From contig NC_085858.1 of NCBI RefSeq assembly GCF_034702125.1, positions 57,928,137 through 57,992,136 of the forward strand: 64,000 bases of DNA, in the 5' to 3' direction. This document shows, piece after piece, positions 37,479 to 49,550 of the stretch. The notes under the pieces were generated by a model that was not told where the DNA came from, made no database searches, and worked only from the letters and a program-made list of their open reading frames with translations. The DNA comes from Engraulis encrasicolus (Eukaryota > Chordata > Actinopteri > Clupeiformes > Engraulidae). Every line of letters begins with the position of its first letter. The stretch's first letter is position 1. Made by a program: the position numbers and the translations under genes.

Positions 37479-40400
37479 AATTATGGGTACATTATGGCAG
37501 TATTTAGGGTCATTTATGGCTGTTCTGGGAGAGTTATGGGTACATTATGGCTGAATTATGGGTACATTATGGCAGTATTTAGGCTCATTTATGGCAGTTC
37601 TGGGACAGTTATGGGTACTTTATGGCTGCATTTTGGCTGAAGGGTGGGGTCTGGAATTCCTTTTGGGGCCTTTAAGGCTGTACGTGGAAATCCCAAATAG
37701 GTTTTGGGTGAACTTTGGTCAATTTATGGCTGGGTTTGGTTGGTTTTGGCATGCCAAATTTGGGCCACTTTTGGCCCGGGGACTCAAACCGAAGCCAGCC
37801 AAAAGGCCAAGACACAATTTGGCCCAAAACTCTGCCAAAAACATTTTGCTATCTGGGTAAGCTAGCTGTTAATATGGCCATTAGATGTATTGTATTTAAA
37901 ACGGCTTTTGTTTGGCATTTTAACCACCTGAACTGTAAAACATGAATAAAGAGAGAATCTTGTATGCTATCATTCATGTCTAATTACGCCACAACTTTTT
38001 AAATTAATAGCAAGAAGCCTCTTTGTTAGTGGTAGAATTACGTTTCAGGTGGCTAGTCAACTAGCTTTGAGTTTGTAATGACTGATTTAGCTGGCTAGCT
38101 ACTACTAGGCCCCAGGTGTGAATGGCCATTCATGCTGTCTATTGTCTTTTAAAATGGCGTTTGTCTTGCATTTAATCTCATGTAGTACTTGACCAAAAAT
38201 AAACTGATGTTGTACCATCTAATTATGCCCCAACTTTTAGAAGTAGGCTACTAGTGGAATATTACGTTTTACATAGCCAGCTGATTAGCTTTGTGATTCA
38301 TTCTAGGGACTGGGCTCAACTGAATGAGTTAGTTCGCCCCCTGTTGTCACGGAGGTGAATTGACGTCATTAAAATCTCCTCCTCCCTCCCCCCTTGCCCC
38401 ACTCTTGAATTTTCGGCGGGAAAAAAAACACCACGCCCTTTCGCACGCATTCGCATGTAGGTCGACTGTGAGGCAATACCCCCCCGCTGACAGTACGTCT
38501 ATGCTTTACCCCGCAATCGGCACCGCGTGACTATGCATCAGCCTTTAGGGGGAGGGCCATGGGAAAAAAACGAATTTATTTTATTTTATTTTCATTTATT
38601 TTTTTAAATAATAATAAAAAAATGCTCTGAGACACATCGCTTTGCGATGCAAGGTCCCGGGTGCATACTTTAGCACTGAAGCGTGTATCTGTCAAAAAAC
38701 TATCAGGTGCAGCTACTGTAGATTGCCCGCGCTGACTCTCTTCCACTGTAGGATTGCTAGTGCTACGGAGGAACATTGAGCATCATAGAAAATGCCCGTG
38801 AGCAAATATCAAACTAGCTGAGGTGAACTATAGGCCTATGGGCTAAACAGTTTGGGAATTTTTGACAACGAATTGGATGGGCATTTCCAGAGGAATTTTG
38901 GAGAGGTGTTGTAGTCAACTGGTGGTCACAGCCTCTGGTAAGTCGTGATTTTATTTATTGGCACCGCCGTGTGCTTTACATCTGTGTTCAATGGTCGCAT
39001 AGCACCGCCGAGAGAGACGTTTGTTTTGTTTAGCTTGTGGTGTCAAGGTATTAATAGGCCTAAAAGTGGTATTAACAGCGATATGTTGGCTTGGGCATGC
39101 ATCAACATACACGGTCTTAAACCCATTGGAGGAGCTAACTTGTTGTGAAGAGAAGTCTCATCACTTTGGTGATCAAAAACGGACCAACTAAGCAAGGAAT
39201 TGGGTGAATTTAAAGTGCGACGGAAGAAGGGAATGTCACCAAAATTACGTGTCAGGTAAGAAGTGACTTTTGTTTCTTGCGGTGGAGATTGGATTCGTAG
39301 TAGCACATTGGTAGGCTAGGTCTTGTCTATTGCTGGTGAAGTCTATCTTAGCCTCGGAGTTGGCTATGGGGTGAATATAGCACAGCCGATGGTGTGCGTG
39401 GCTTGTCTATCATAACTGTTGCCAAAATTGAATTGTCGCGGTGTGAAATGGCTGTGCTATTGTTAGATGTTTTGGACTTTTGTAGTGGTGGCGATTTGTT
39501 CCTTTTGCCTCTTGCTGCTGATTTGACCACCGTTTAGCGGCACATTTAGTGCGTCTATGGATACGTCAAATGCAAACTAAAGGTGGCTTTCACACTCTCC
39601 CTGTATCAATAGCCAGCAATGGCACCAGCTGCTTTGGCGCTTAACCCACTTCTCTCGCCGATCACAGCACAAACTCTTTGGCCATCAGAGTGTAGCCTAG
39701 CCTAATCACATTCGGGAAGCAGTAGGCCTGTCTGTGTGTGCGTGCTTTTGTGCGCGGGCGGGGAGACAAGGCGTCCTGATCGTATGCATCTTGAGATACA
39801 CAGTCGCAATTGCAAGAAAATCTAAATTGTTTGAAAGCCCGGTCACCTCTCACAAGTGCATCGCATAGCCTAGTCATGCATTTCTACTAATTTCACACAT
39901 TGTAGACTGCCCATGGAGAAGAGAGAAACTGTCACGGCAGCGCGATTTGCTCTTGAACACTCCCTCACCTCCACATTAGGTGCGCGTTTCCCTTCCATAA
40001 GAAGAACTTAATAATTTTGAAGTGAAATGTTAAACAAAAAAAGGTAAAATCTAGTCATCCTTGGTTAGGCTACATAAAACATGAAGAAGTTAGTCAGATG
40101 GGATTCGCCATTCTTCATCCTAAAATTGATTAGAATGCAGGGAATTGCATCTAAAAAAAACATTTTTTTTTGGGAGAGGACTCCCAGACCCTTTGCTGAC
40201 TACAGCACCCCTGGTCAAAATGAGTTCCTGCGTCCCTGCAATTTGTCTTGGTGACAGTGGAGTTAAAAGGCATCCCATGCAGCCGCAGAGGTAGATTCTA
40301 GCGGCTTCTCATAGGTATCCACTGATATCGATCGCACATAATAGTGCAGACAACCGCCCTTGATGTAGGCTACTCTGACTGTTGTCATGATGGTTGTTCA

Positions 40401-40674
40401 TCTACCAATTTTACATATTACATTTTTGTACATGTAGGGGGAGGGCCATGGGAAAACAAAATTGAAGTGGGGGGAGGGCCATGGGGAAAAAAATTGAGGT
40501 GGAGGGGGGGGCCATGATTTTTTTTTTTGACCGGACTTCCAGCGCACCAGCCCTCCCCCCCCGGTAAATAACGTACAGTCCCTTAGTGGGCAAAAGTGAG
40601 GGTGATGAAATGGCCTTCCAGTGAAAGTGGGGGGGAATGCAACGTACGCATCCCCCCCGTCGGATACGCCCCTG

Positions 40675-40713
40675 ATTGGTTCCGTATCCCAATGCTGACA
40701 ACCCATCATCCAC
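40675..40713 (-). CDS. adhfe1: adhfe1 penultimate exon, 5' portion
   Basis: After acceptor CGTCTGCAG the minus strand reads VDDGLSALGYGTN and runs directly into the transposon end, where translation continues out of family as QGRIRRGG. The first 8 bases on the plus strand (ATTGGTTC, 40675-40682) are the second copy of the target duplication. Confidence 0.85.
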
Positions 40714-40750
40714 CTGCAGACGGGAAATAAAGGGTTAAATACACACAAAG

Positions 40751-40756
<6 letters not shown>

Positions 40757-40787
<31 letters not shown>

Positions 40788-40790
40788 ACA

Positions 40791-40825
<35 letters not shown>

Positions 40826-40826
40826 G

Positions 40827-40920
<94 letters not shown>
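40757..40920. repeat. (CA)n microsatellite upstream of the split exon
   Basis: CA tract with CAGA and CGCA interruptions. On the gene's strand it is (TG)n about 45 bp from the acceptor. Confidence 0.95.
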
Positions 40921-40921
<1 letters not shown>

Positions 40922-41377
40922 CGTATCTCAAGCGTCATACTTGTGCACTTCAGTGCTGAAAGTTCTGTGCGCTGAAAGTGTCCGGATGCTGCCTTAACAA
41001 CTGTCGAATGAATGATGGACACTGCACACACTAAACAGCCGCCATTTTGTTTACGTAGCGGAAGAAATGTGACGTTCAGTTCAGGAGAAGAGCTATGTCA
41101 ACAGTCTCTTATTTCTATCACTTATGTTGATGAGAAGACCAAGGACCAACCTTTTCATGTCAAGTGATATAGTTACCATTTGAGGTGAAGGAAATGTAAA
41201 CGCTGTGCAATGTTAACCGTAGCCAAACGATATTTTGGCGAGCTAATGCTAATGTTATGCTAGTCCGACGCATCCAATACCGGCACAACGCTACAGTAGT
41301 GTTGCAAGCTTTTCCTGTGTGCACTCTGCACTACACACCAATGCACTGACACAAGAGCACCGCTTCTGAAAGGCACA

Positions 41378-41455
<78 letters not shown>

Positions 41456-41465
41456 GCGGTGGCAC

Positions 41466-41548
41466 CTGCAGGTCGTAGAGGAAGCTCCTGAGTGTATCAG
41501 CCAAGACGAGGCCAGCATCAGCCCTCTTCACATTACTGACATCAGCCC
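41466..41548 (-). CDS. adhfe1: adhfe1 exon (GADVSNVKRADAG)
   Basis: Minus strand: acceptor (TG)nTAG, then a split Gly codon, ADVSNVKRADAGLVLADTLR, SFLYDLQ, and donor GTGCCA. 83 bases. It joins in phase to the exon at 43241 (EILG split codon) and ends with a complete codon before VDDGL. The donor is weak after GT. Confidence 0.85.
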
Positions 41549-41612
<64 letters not shown>

Positions 41613-43117
41613 ACACCATGTCATAAACAACACCCTGTGTTGTGTAGGTGTGTGTGGGTGTGTGTTGGTGGGTGGGTGGGTGTGGGTGCGTATCTAGTGT
41701 TTGTGTGTGTGCGTGCGTGTGTGTGTGTGTGTGAATGCAGGGTTCTCAAGTCTCACTATTTGAGAGTGTGACACATGCATCTGAGCAAGTTCACACTCTC
41801 ACACGCCACATATGGTATCTCACACTCTGAAGTTTTGATAAGTTATCCAAACCGGCGCACATTAATTCATCCAACCTATCCACAGCGCTTCTGTGTTCAG
41901 ACCAGTTACCAAGCTATTCAGACAATCAGAAAATAGATTCGTCGGTTCAGCAGATCAGAGCAGTGGATCAGAGTTTCATCCAATAGCGCGCGCAGCAGAG
42001 TTCAAAGAGAACTGTAAAATTCACGAATCGCAAGTAGGCGAACTGGAGACGCAGGAGCCAGGACCATCAGGTGATAACTTCATACAGGTGAAAATATGAG
42101 TCTTGTATTAGTTAGGCTACTGTTTGTACTCCTTATACCAATATTTCCAGCCCATGTAGCCTTGACAGGCACGTTAAAAGAGAGCACAATGGTTAACGAC
42201 GCTAGCTAAGCTATAACCCCAGCTGATTGTTTGATGATCATCCCTCCCAAACATGATTGAAACTGCGTGTTTTGCTTATAAAAATCGTTATCCGTAGTGG
42301 TGTACAGACAAGCTTCTCAGAATGTGGCATACAGCCTAATAATAGCAGTAATTTCATTTGTCAATGAGAAACAGTGAAATTATTGACAACTCATAGCAAT
42401 TAAGATATGGAGAAATGACGTGCCACCAACCAGTCGAGTTGTGCTGAGGACGATCAGAGTTCGTTCAGTGTAGAGCGTATCCAATGGAAAGGGAATCTAG
42501 TTCTAGTCCATTGGAAGCCGTCATGTTATATTTAGGATATGTTTCTCTTATTGCATTTGATTTAGAATGTCATGGGAATAAACCGTGGACGTGGAGACAG
42601 AGTGGGAGGTGGGTAAATAGTAGACAGACTGGAGAGAATGGAGGAATGCAGAGGTAGTGGTAGAAGAGAGAGAAAGTAAGCTAAAGAAGTCAGAGGCAAC
42701 CAATAGTGCTGGAGATATCATGGTACTGAATGAATAAGGGTATTATTTGGGTCTGCGCCTAAAAAAAATGATTGGACTTTAATTTAATTTCAGCTGCTAA
42801 TGTCAATGCACAATAAAGAACAAATACAGGTAGCCTATTTTAGGCTATCCCCCCACAATGAACATTGTCTAAAATCATCCCCCTCAATGAAAATGGTCAA
42901 AAATCACCTCCCTCTAAAACAGGCATCCCTTCTTCACATATTGTGTTAAAATTGCACTTTTAACAACTACATTTTCAAATGTTACTCGGGGGAGAAACCC
43001 CCGAACTACCAATAATTAGAATCAATCTCTGAGTGACCATCCCCCGCTGCTTTTATTTTACAACCTCGAGCACTGGCCAGGGCTAGGCATATTGAATAAA
43101 TCGTGTACTTGGTCTAA

Positions 43118-43209
<92 letters not shown>

Positions 43210-43240
43210 CGTGTGTGCCTGTGTGTATGTGTGTTCTTAC
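41549..43240 (-). other. adhfe1: adhfe1 intron with (AC)n donor side and (UG)n acceptor side
   Basis: On the minus strand the donor GTAAGA is followed by about 55 AC repeats (43122-43235) and the acceptor TAG is preceded by about 33 TG repeats (41550-41617). The middle holds a possible DNA-element end at 41738 (CAGGGTTCTCAAGTCTCAC). An open stretch at 41893-42099 was not accepted as a gene. Confidence 0.7.
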
Positions 43241-43337
43241 CCAGTATTTCAGCTGCCTCTAGGTGGCGCTCTGGACACATGCTGGCGGTGAAGGAGAACA
43301 CAGCTGGAGACGTCACCACCACCGACAGACCATGAGG
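43241..43337 (-). CDS. adhfe1: adhfe1 exon ([13 protein letters not shown])
   Basis: Minus strand: acceptor [39 protein letters not shown] plus one base, donor GTAAGA. 97 bases. The PHG motif is conserved in iron-type alcohol dehydrogenases. Phases agree on both sides. Confidence 0.88.
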
Positions 43338-43342
43338 CTACA

Positions 43343-44311
<969 letters not shown>

Positions 44312-44390
44312 CACAACAGGATGGTCCACATTGTACTCTTTAGCTTTGTAGGTCTTCACATTCCCAGCTATGGGGTAGGACATGCCATGG
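44312..44390 (-). CDS. adhfe1: adhfe1 exon (HGMSYPIAG)
   Basis: Minus strand: acceptor (TG)nTAG, one base completing Cys, [26 protein letters not shown], donor GTGAGA. 79 bases. HGMSYP carries the His of the iron-ADH metal-binding signature together with GNAGVHLC from the preceding exon. Confidence 0.88.
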
Positions 44391-45252
<862 letters not shown>

Positions 45253-45330
45253 CACAGGTGAACTCCTGCGTTGCCGAATCCGATGCCGGCAAACACACTG
45301 GCCAAATGCATTGTTGCGTCGAGCGGTGCC
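45253..45330 (-). CDS. adhfe1: adhfe1 exon, 3' part intact (AGIGFGNAGVHLC)
   Basis: Minus strand: MHLASVFAGIGFGNAGVHL, then TG of a split Cys codon before GTGAGATC. The bases upstream of the Met (APLDAT) do not match the expected DxxARSS segment well, so the true 5' boundary is unclear. The matching 5' piece is found instead in the copies at 46190-46581. Certain only for 45253-45311. Confidence 0.7.
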
Positions 45331-46189
45331 TGGGGTCGGGCTCGCTTGATTGACAGGTGCCTGCTCCATTCGTTGCTGCGCTGAGATGCGTGGTGCGCTT
45401 CCTCACTCAACAGGTGAATTCCATTACTGCACTGATTGCCCGTAATTAGCTGTCTGTCTGAACAAAATACACGCGGAGTTGGCGTTCTAGTCAGTGGCAA
45501 AATAGCAGCAGGAGTGGTTGCAGAAAAGACTGGCCGCAGTAAAAGTGTGCGCAAAATAAAATCTTCACACCACATGGAGAAGAAGGACTACAGAGGCTAC
45601 CGGTGAGCTATGGACACTGTTTTATCTGTAAATGTATCTGCACAGTGAAGCATAACGATTCATTAACTGTGTTTGATGTAAAGAGTAATCACTGCCGTCC
45701 GTGGGTGAATTGTTTGTTCCATGTCGCGGACATGTGTCACGCCAAATCACGTTAGTCGTATTCTCATTTTGTTTCCTTCGTTATTTATGTGCAGGAAAAC
45801 ATGCAATTTGTCTGAAATGTCTAATTTTACTTCCTCGTAAAATGATTAAAAACGGTTAACATACTTACCCTTTGATGGTTTACATGTACTTACCTTGTAG
45901 AATGGTTAAAATTGTAGCTCAAAATGGTTCAACAATACTTACCTTTTGTTGCCTATTTGCCATTGACGTTGGGTAAAATGTACATTTGTGTTGTGTTTGA
46001 AAATAGACTGAGACCAATGTACTTTGTTTAATTATTTTTATTTTGTGTTTATTTGTTGAAAGGTTTTTCACCTTTTGTGTCTACGACGAAACACCACTGA
46101 AAGTCAATAAAAAGACANCGAGTGGAATCCTGTGTCCATCCCAGTCCTTCCATTTCAAGCGTGGAATCCCATATGTGCTGTTAGACTTG
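45312..46189. other. No clear gene between the adhfe1 exon pieces
   Basis: A possible plus-strand first exon (ATGGAGAAGAAGGACTAC from 45574, donor CCG/GTGAGC near 45602) was noticed but has no support beyond that. An undetermined base lies at 46118. Confidence 0.35.
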
Positions 46190-46237
46190 ACATGCATATT
46201 GGACCGAACCTTGATGTCCCCAGCATCCCTCACAGCC
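46190..46237 (-). pseudogene. adhfe1: adhfe1 exon fragment, copy 1
   Basis: Minus strand after (TG)n[18 protein letters not shown], then unrelated sequence. It has two substitutions relative to copies 2 and 3. Confidence 0.75.
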
Positions 46238-46329
<92 letters not shown>

Positions 46330-46332
46330 TAT

Positions 46333-46393
46333 AAACACACTGGCCAGATGCATACTGGAACGCGCCTTAATGTCCCCAGCATCCCTCACAGCC
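46333..46393 (-). pseudogene. adhfe1: adhfe1 exon fragment, copy 2
   Basis: Minus strand: [24 protein letters not shown] sequence of 61 bases. It stops at GTGTGTTT, where the intact exon would continue GCCGGCATCGG, and passes into ATACAG(TG)n. It reads AGGCGCG where copy 3 reads AGGCTCG. Confidence 0.78.
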
Positions 46394-46414
46394 CTACACA
46401 CACACACACACACA

Positions 46415-46517
<103 letters not shown>

Positions 46518-46520
46518 TAT

Positions 46521-46581
46521 AAACACACTGGCCAGATGCATACTGGACCGAGCCTTAATGTCCCCAGCATCCCTCACAGCC
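46521..46581 (-). pseudogene. adhfe1: adhfe1 exon fragment, copy 3
   Basis: Minus strand: [20 protein letters not shown] plus F, with acceptor (TG)nTAG and the first base completing an Arg codon. It has the same downstream break as copy 2. Confidence 0.8.
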
Positions 46582-46596
46582 CTACACACACACACA

Positions 46597-46704
<108 letters not shown>

Positions 46705-46714
46705 CCCCTCCAAC

Positions 46715-46751
<37 letters not shown>

Positions 46752-46764
46752 ACACACACACACA

Positions 46765-46821
<57 letters not shown>

Positions 46822-47424
46822 GAGCTCCTGGCCCTTTAAGAAACTACATTCCATTGTCATAACAAGCATCGTACCAGGAAGACACAGCTCACATTGGAAC
46901 AGGTATGAAGACACTCAGGAGAATGTGGTGACATAAAGAACAAGGTAGGGGCATTTATGTCTTTTAGTAAGAAGGGAAAAGGAGTATAGAGTGATTGTTG
47001 TAGACTGCCAGGACTCACTCACATTGACATATTTCAGTTCTCAATGGCATTTGGAATTTGATCATTTTTTAGATGTAAACTCTGTTTTGACTTAATTAGT
47101 ATGGAAGTTTCAGGCATGGGTCAAACACTGGGTTAAAATGTTCATAACTTTGATTAAAAGGAAACAGCACATCGTTTTTAGAAATATTATTCCTAAAATG
47201 GGATTTTGTACATATCTAGTGGACTTCTAAAGTGTGTGTGACGTGTTAAATGTTAGGTTAGAAAAATAGAACAATTCCTGTAACATTCTTATATATCAAC
47301 AGCAAGAAAATTAACTATAAAGTTTCCACTAAAATCAAACAGATACCACGATTCACACCATTTCAAATACTCTGTTACTTATCTTGTGAATGTGAACTTT
47401 TACCTAAAACAATATGTTTCGTAT

Positions 47425-47583
47425 GGAAAGGAGAGGCTGGAGCACACTGCAGCTTAGTTTTTAAGACTTTATTTTGTGCACACACTCTGAAGACGGTGTA
47501 GCAACACCGAAATGTTAGTCGGGTGTGTGCACAAAGTAAGTCTTGAAAACTAAGCTGCAGTGTGCTCCAGCTTCTCCGTTCCA
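47425..47583. mobile_element. Foldback repeat with ~60-bp arms
   Basis: Arms GGAGCACACTGCAGCTTAGT... (47425-47484) and their mirror (47523-47583). The loop contains CTGAAGACGGTGTAGCAACA...CCGAAATGTTAGTCGG, a motif widespread in animal genomes. Confidence 0.8.
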
Positions 47584-48508
47584 GTGATGTCTGTCACACT
47601 GTGATGCACCTGCAAGCTGAGTGAGGGATGATGCTTAGAGTCCCAATTCTAATATGTTTATTATGTTGGTGTTGCACTGTACCAAAATGTCAGAAAAAAA
47701 GTCAGTCAACCTGCTAGTTAGGGCAACCAGCAACTGCTATGTCTGTATCATGTTGATACCGCAAAACCGTTTCAAACAGAACCTCACATACTCAAAATGA
47801 AACATTCATGTTGCTTTACGGAAGAAACTGGCACTGAAATCATGACAGTGGAAAAACTGGGTGTAACCAATTTCCCATAAATATATTGTGGTTTTACAGG
47901 CCCTTTCATTGTATCTAAGTTTATTTTCACACTCAGTCCTCTTTAAGTGGACCAAAAAGTGAACCGTGGACTCAGCTTGAAAAACAGGTTAGACGTCACC
48001 AACTTGACACAATCACTGACGTTGTCTGCTGAATGAATGTGCACTCTGACACACACACACACACAGACACACACAAACACGCACACGCACACAGTGAGGA
48101 GGTGAGTTCTCTGGATTGTTTCGCGAGAGGGTGTGTAAGTTTCGCTGCGTAAGCAAAATGGAAGGCAGACTTTCATGTTCTCTAAAACTCGTAGACATAA
48201 ATGCACAAAATGCAGCAGGACTTTCATAGACTATATGATGCTTGTGAGTGATGTTTGTGTGTTGTTGGGCCCTTGGGCAACATGCCAGGACTGGGGGAAA
48301 GGTTGTGGACTTGTGGGGGGAGGTTGGGAACTGTGTTCCTCGTGCTTCTGCATTGTAACATACAGTACACAGCACCATGACAGAAAAACACATCACTTCT
48401 GCCTTCAGCCACACAGTATCTTTATACCACCTCTGACACGTAGCGAGGGCCACACTACCATGTCTCATTTTCTAAACATATTCAGAAATTAATATATAAA
48501 TAAATACG

Positions 48509-48640
<132 letters not shown>

Positions 48641-48729
48641 CACACATGATGGGGATTCTATGAATACTATTAGACAGTGTTCTGTGATGTGACATGCACA
48701 CATCCATCAGTGTGACACATATTACTGTC

Positions 48730-49022
48730 GGCAGGCCTATTCACTCAACTACTATGCTGAAAACTCAACTACATCATAACAGCATTGCTATGACACTGCA
48801 GAGAGTTTTAGTAACCATTTAAGACTTGATCATTACCGGTGTGGTGGTAATAAAGTTTTAACAGAAGCTTTGCACTAATGGGTTAAGAAATTAAATTAAA
48901 TTATTATTATTATTTTTTTAAATGAATATTTGCAAGGATTATATTGTTTTATTTGTGAAGCACATTGTGCTTTTGTGTGTGAAGCTTTGTGTTTAAAATG
49001 GGCTATCTAAATAAACTTGCCA
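48730..49022. repeat. Duplicated segment plus L2-like 3' tail fragment
   Basis: 48730-48845 resembles 26117-26245. 48950-49022 (TGTGAAGCACATTGTGCTTT...AAATAAACTTGCC) looks like an L2-type LINE 3' end on the plus strand. Confidence 0.55.
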
Positions 49023-49315
49023 TGCCTTATAGTAGAACCTGAACCAACTCTAAATACCCACACACATGGCCTCTTGGTGCCACAGTGTTGCACTCCTGCA
49101 TCACTCTGTGAACCAGTTTGGCACCTTCTCCTCTACTTTATTTTCAATAACACATGAATGCTGCTTTGCAAGCAAACCTTTGCAGGGAATCAGCATATCA
49201 AACCATCCTGACGCCACCAACTCACTGAAAACATTCTGAAAGCGTCATTTTCAGCATTCAGAGAAGGCAGAGTTGAAAGAGTGAGCTCAGTAAAGGAATG
49301 TGTTTCATTTTCAAG

Positions 49316-49550
49316 CATCAAAGGGTATGTTGTAGCTGTATATGATGGCAACTGGTGGCTAGCATGTGTTGAGGAATGTATGCCGAGCACTGGAGAGGTG
49401 AAACTGAACTTCCTGCATCCTCATGGACCATCTCCATCCTTCACGTTTCCCTTCAGACCAGATAGACTTGTCATGGATCATCAGGATGTGCTTCTGGTAG
49501 TGGAACCTGTAACTGCAACGGGACGTACTTATACATTATCTACAAAATAA
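49316..49550 (+). CDS. Terminal exon with Tudor/SH3-like domain (hypothetical)
   Basis: After a possible acceptor (TCATTTTCAAG or GAGCTCAG) an open frame encodes GYVVAVYDGNWWLACVEECM, VKLNFLHPHGPSPSFTFP, RPDRLVMDHQDVLLVVEPVT and a short tail ending TAA, with AATAAA overlapping the stop. The aromatic-rich VAVxYDxxWW...VxFxHPHGPxxSF pattern is the small beta-barrel seen at the C-terminus of many uncharacterised, often transposase-derived fish proteins. The upstream exons were not identified, so the gene is unknown. Confidence 0.5.

Larger units (their letters stand above)
34876..37857. mobile_element. 2.98-kb TA-flanked element with CCCAGATAGCA ends
   Basis: TA at 34874-34875 and 37858-37859 flank CCCAGATAGCAGATATTTTG and (reverse complement) CCCAGATAGCAAAATGTTTT. 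The empty site CAGTTGCTAAGCTAGC is preserved at about 34606. The ends are rich in TTTTGGCA / TTATGGCT motifs. The interior has several exon-like segments and two hairpins. The superfamily was not assigned. Confidence 0.8.
34513..38260. repeat. Triplicated ~250-bp direct repeat
   Basis: The block AAGCCTCTTTGTT...GGTTTGGCTGACAGTTGCTA...CTTGTATGCTATCAT...TTAATAGCAAG occurs at about 34513-34770, then 34770-34875 continuing at 37858-38010, and more weakly at 38020-38260. The second copy is split by the 2.98-kb TA-flanked element. Confidence 0.8.
33987..40582. mobile_element. 6.6-kb PIF/Harbinger-type element nested in the hAT element
   Basis: TTA at 33984-33986 and 40583-40585 flanks inverted ends GGGACTGTTCGTAATTTACC and GGGACTGTACGTTATTTACC, continuing GGGGGGGGAGGGCTGGTGCG on both sides. 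A 3-bp TTA duplication with GGG ends fits Harbinger-type integration. Near the ends and at 38549 is a direct motif GGAGGGCCATGGGAAAAAAA. No Harbinger transposase or Myb-like protein was recognised. Confidence 0.65.
32043..40674. mobile_element. 8.6-kb hAT-type insertion in an adhfe1 coding exon
   Basis: Ends CAGGGGTGTATCC and (reverse complement) CAGGGGCGTATCC. The 8-bp flanks GTTGGTTC and ATTGGTTC match at 7/8. Without the nested element at 33987-40582 its body is about 2 kb (32043-33986 plus 40583-40674). No hAT transposase motif was recognised, so it is probably non-autonomous. Confidence 0.85.

Noticed and set aside
41893..42099. A 68-codon plus-strand frame (MFRPVTKLFRQ...) as a gene
   Set aside because: It lies in an adhfe1 intron next to a probable DNA-element end (CAGGGTTCTCAAGTCTCAC). 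No recognised family and no convincing exon chain.
45574..45605. A possible plus-strand first exon (ATGGAGAAGAAGGACTAC, donor GTGAGC)
   Set aside because: Only one short start-donor segment. It could belong to the Tudor-like gene ending at 49550, but no intermediate exon links them.
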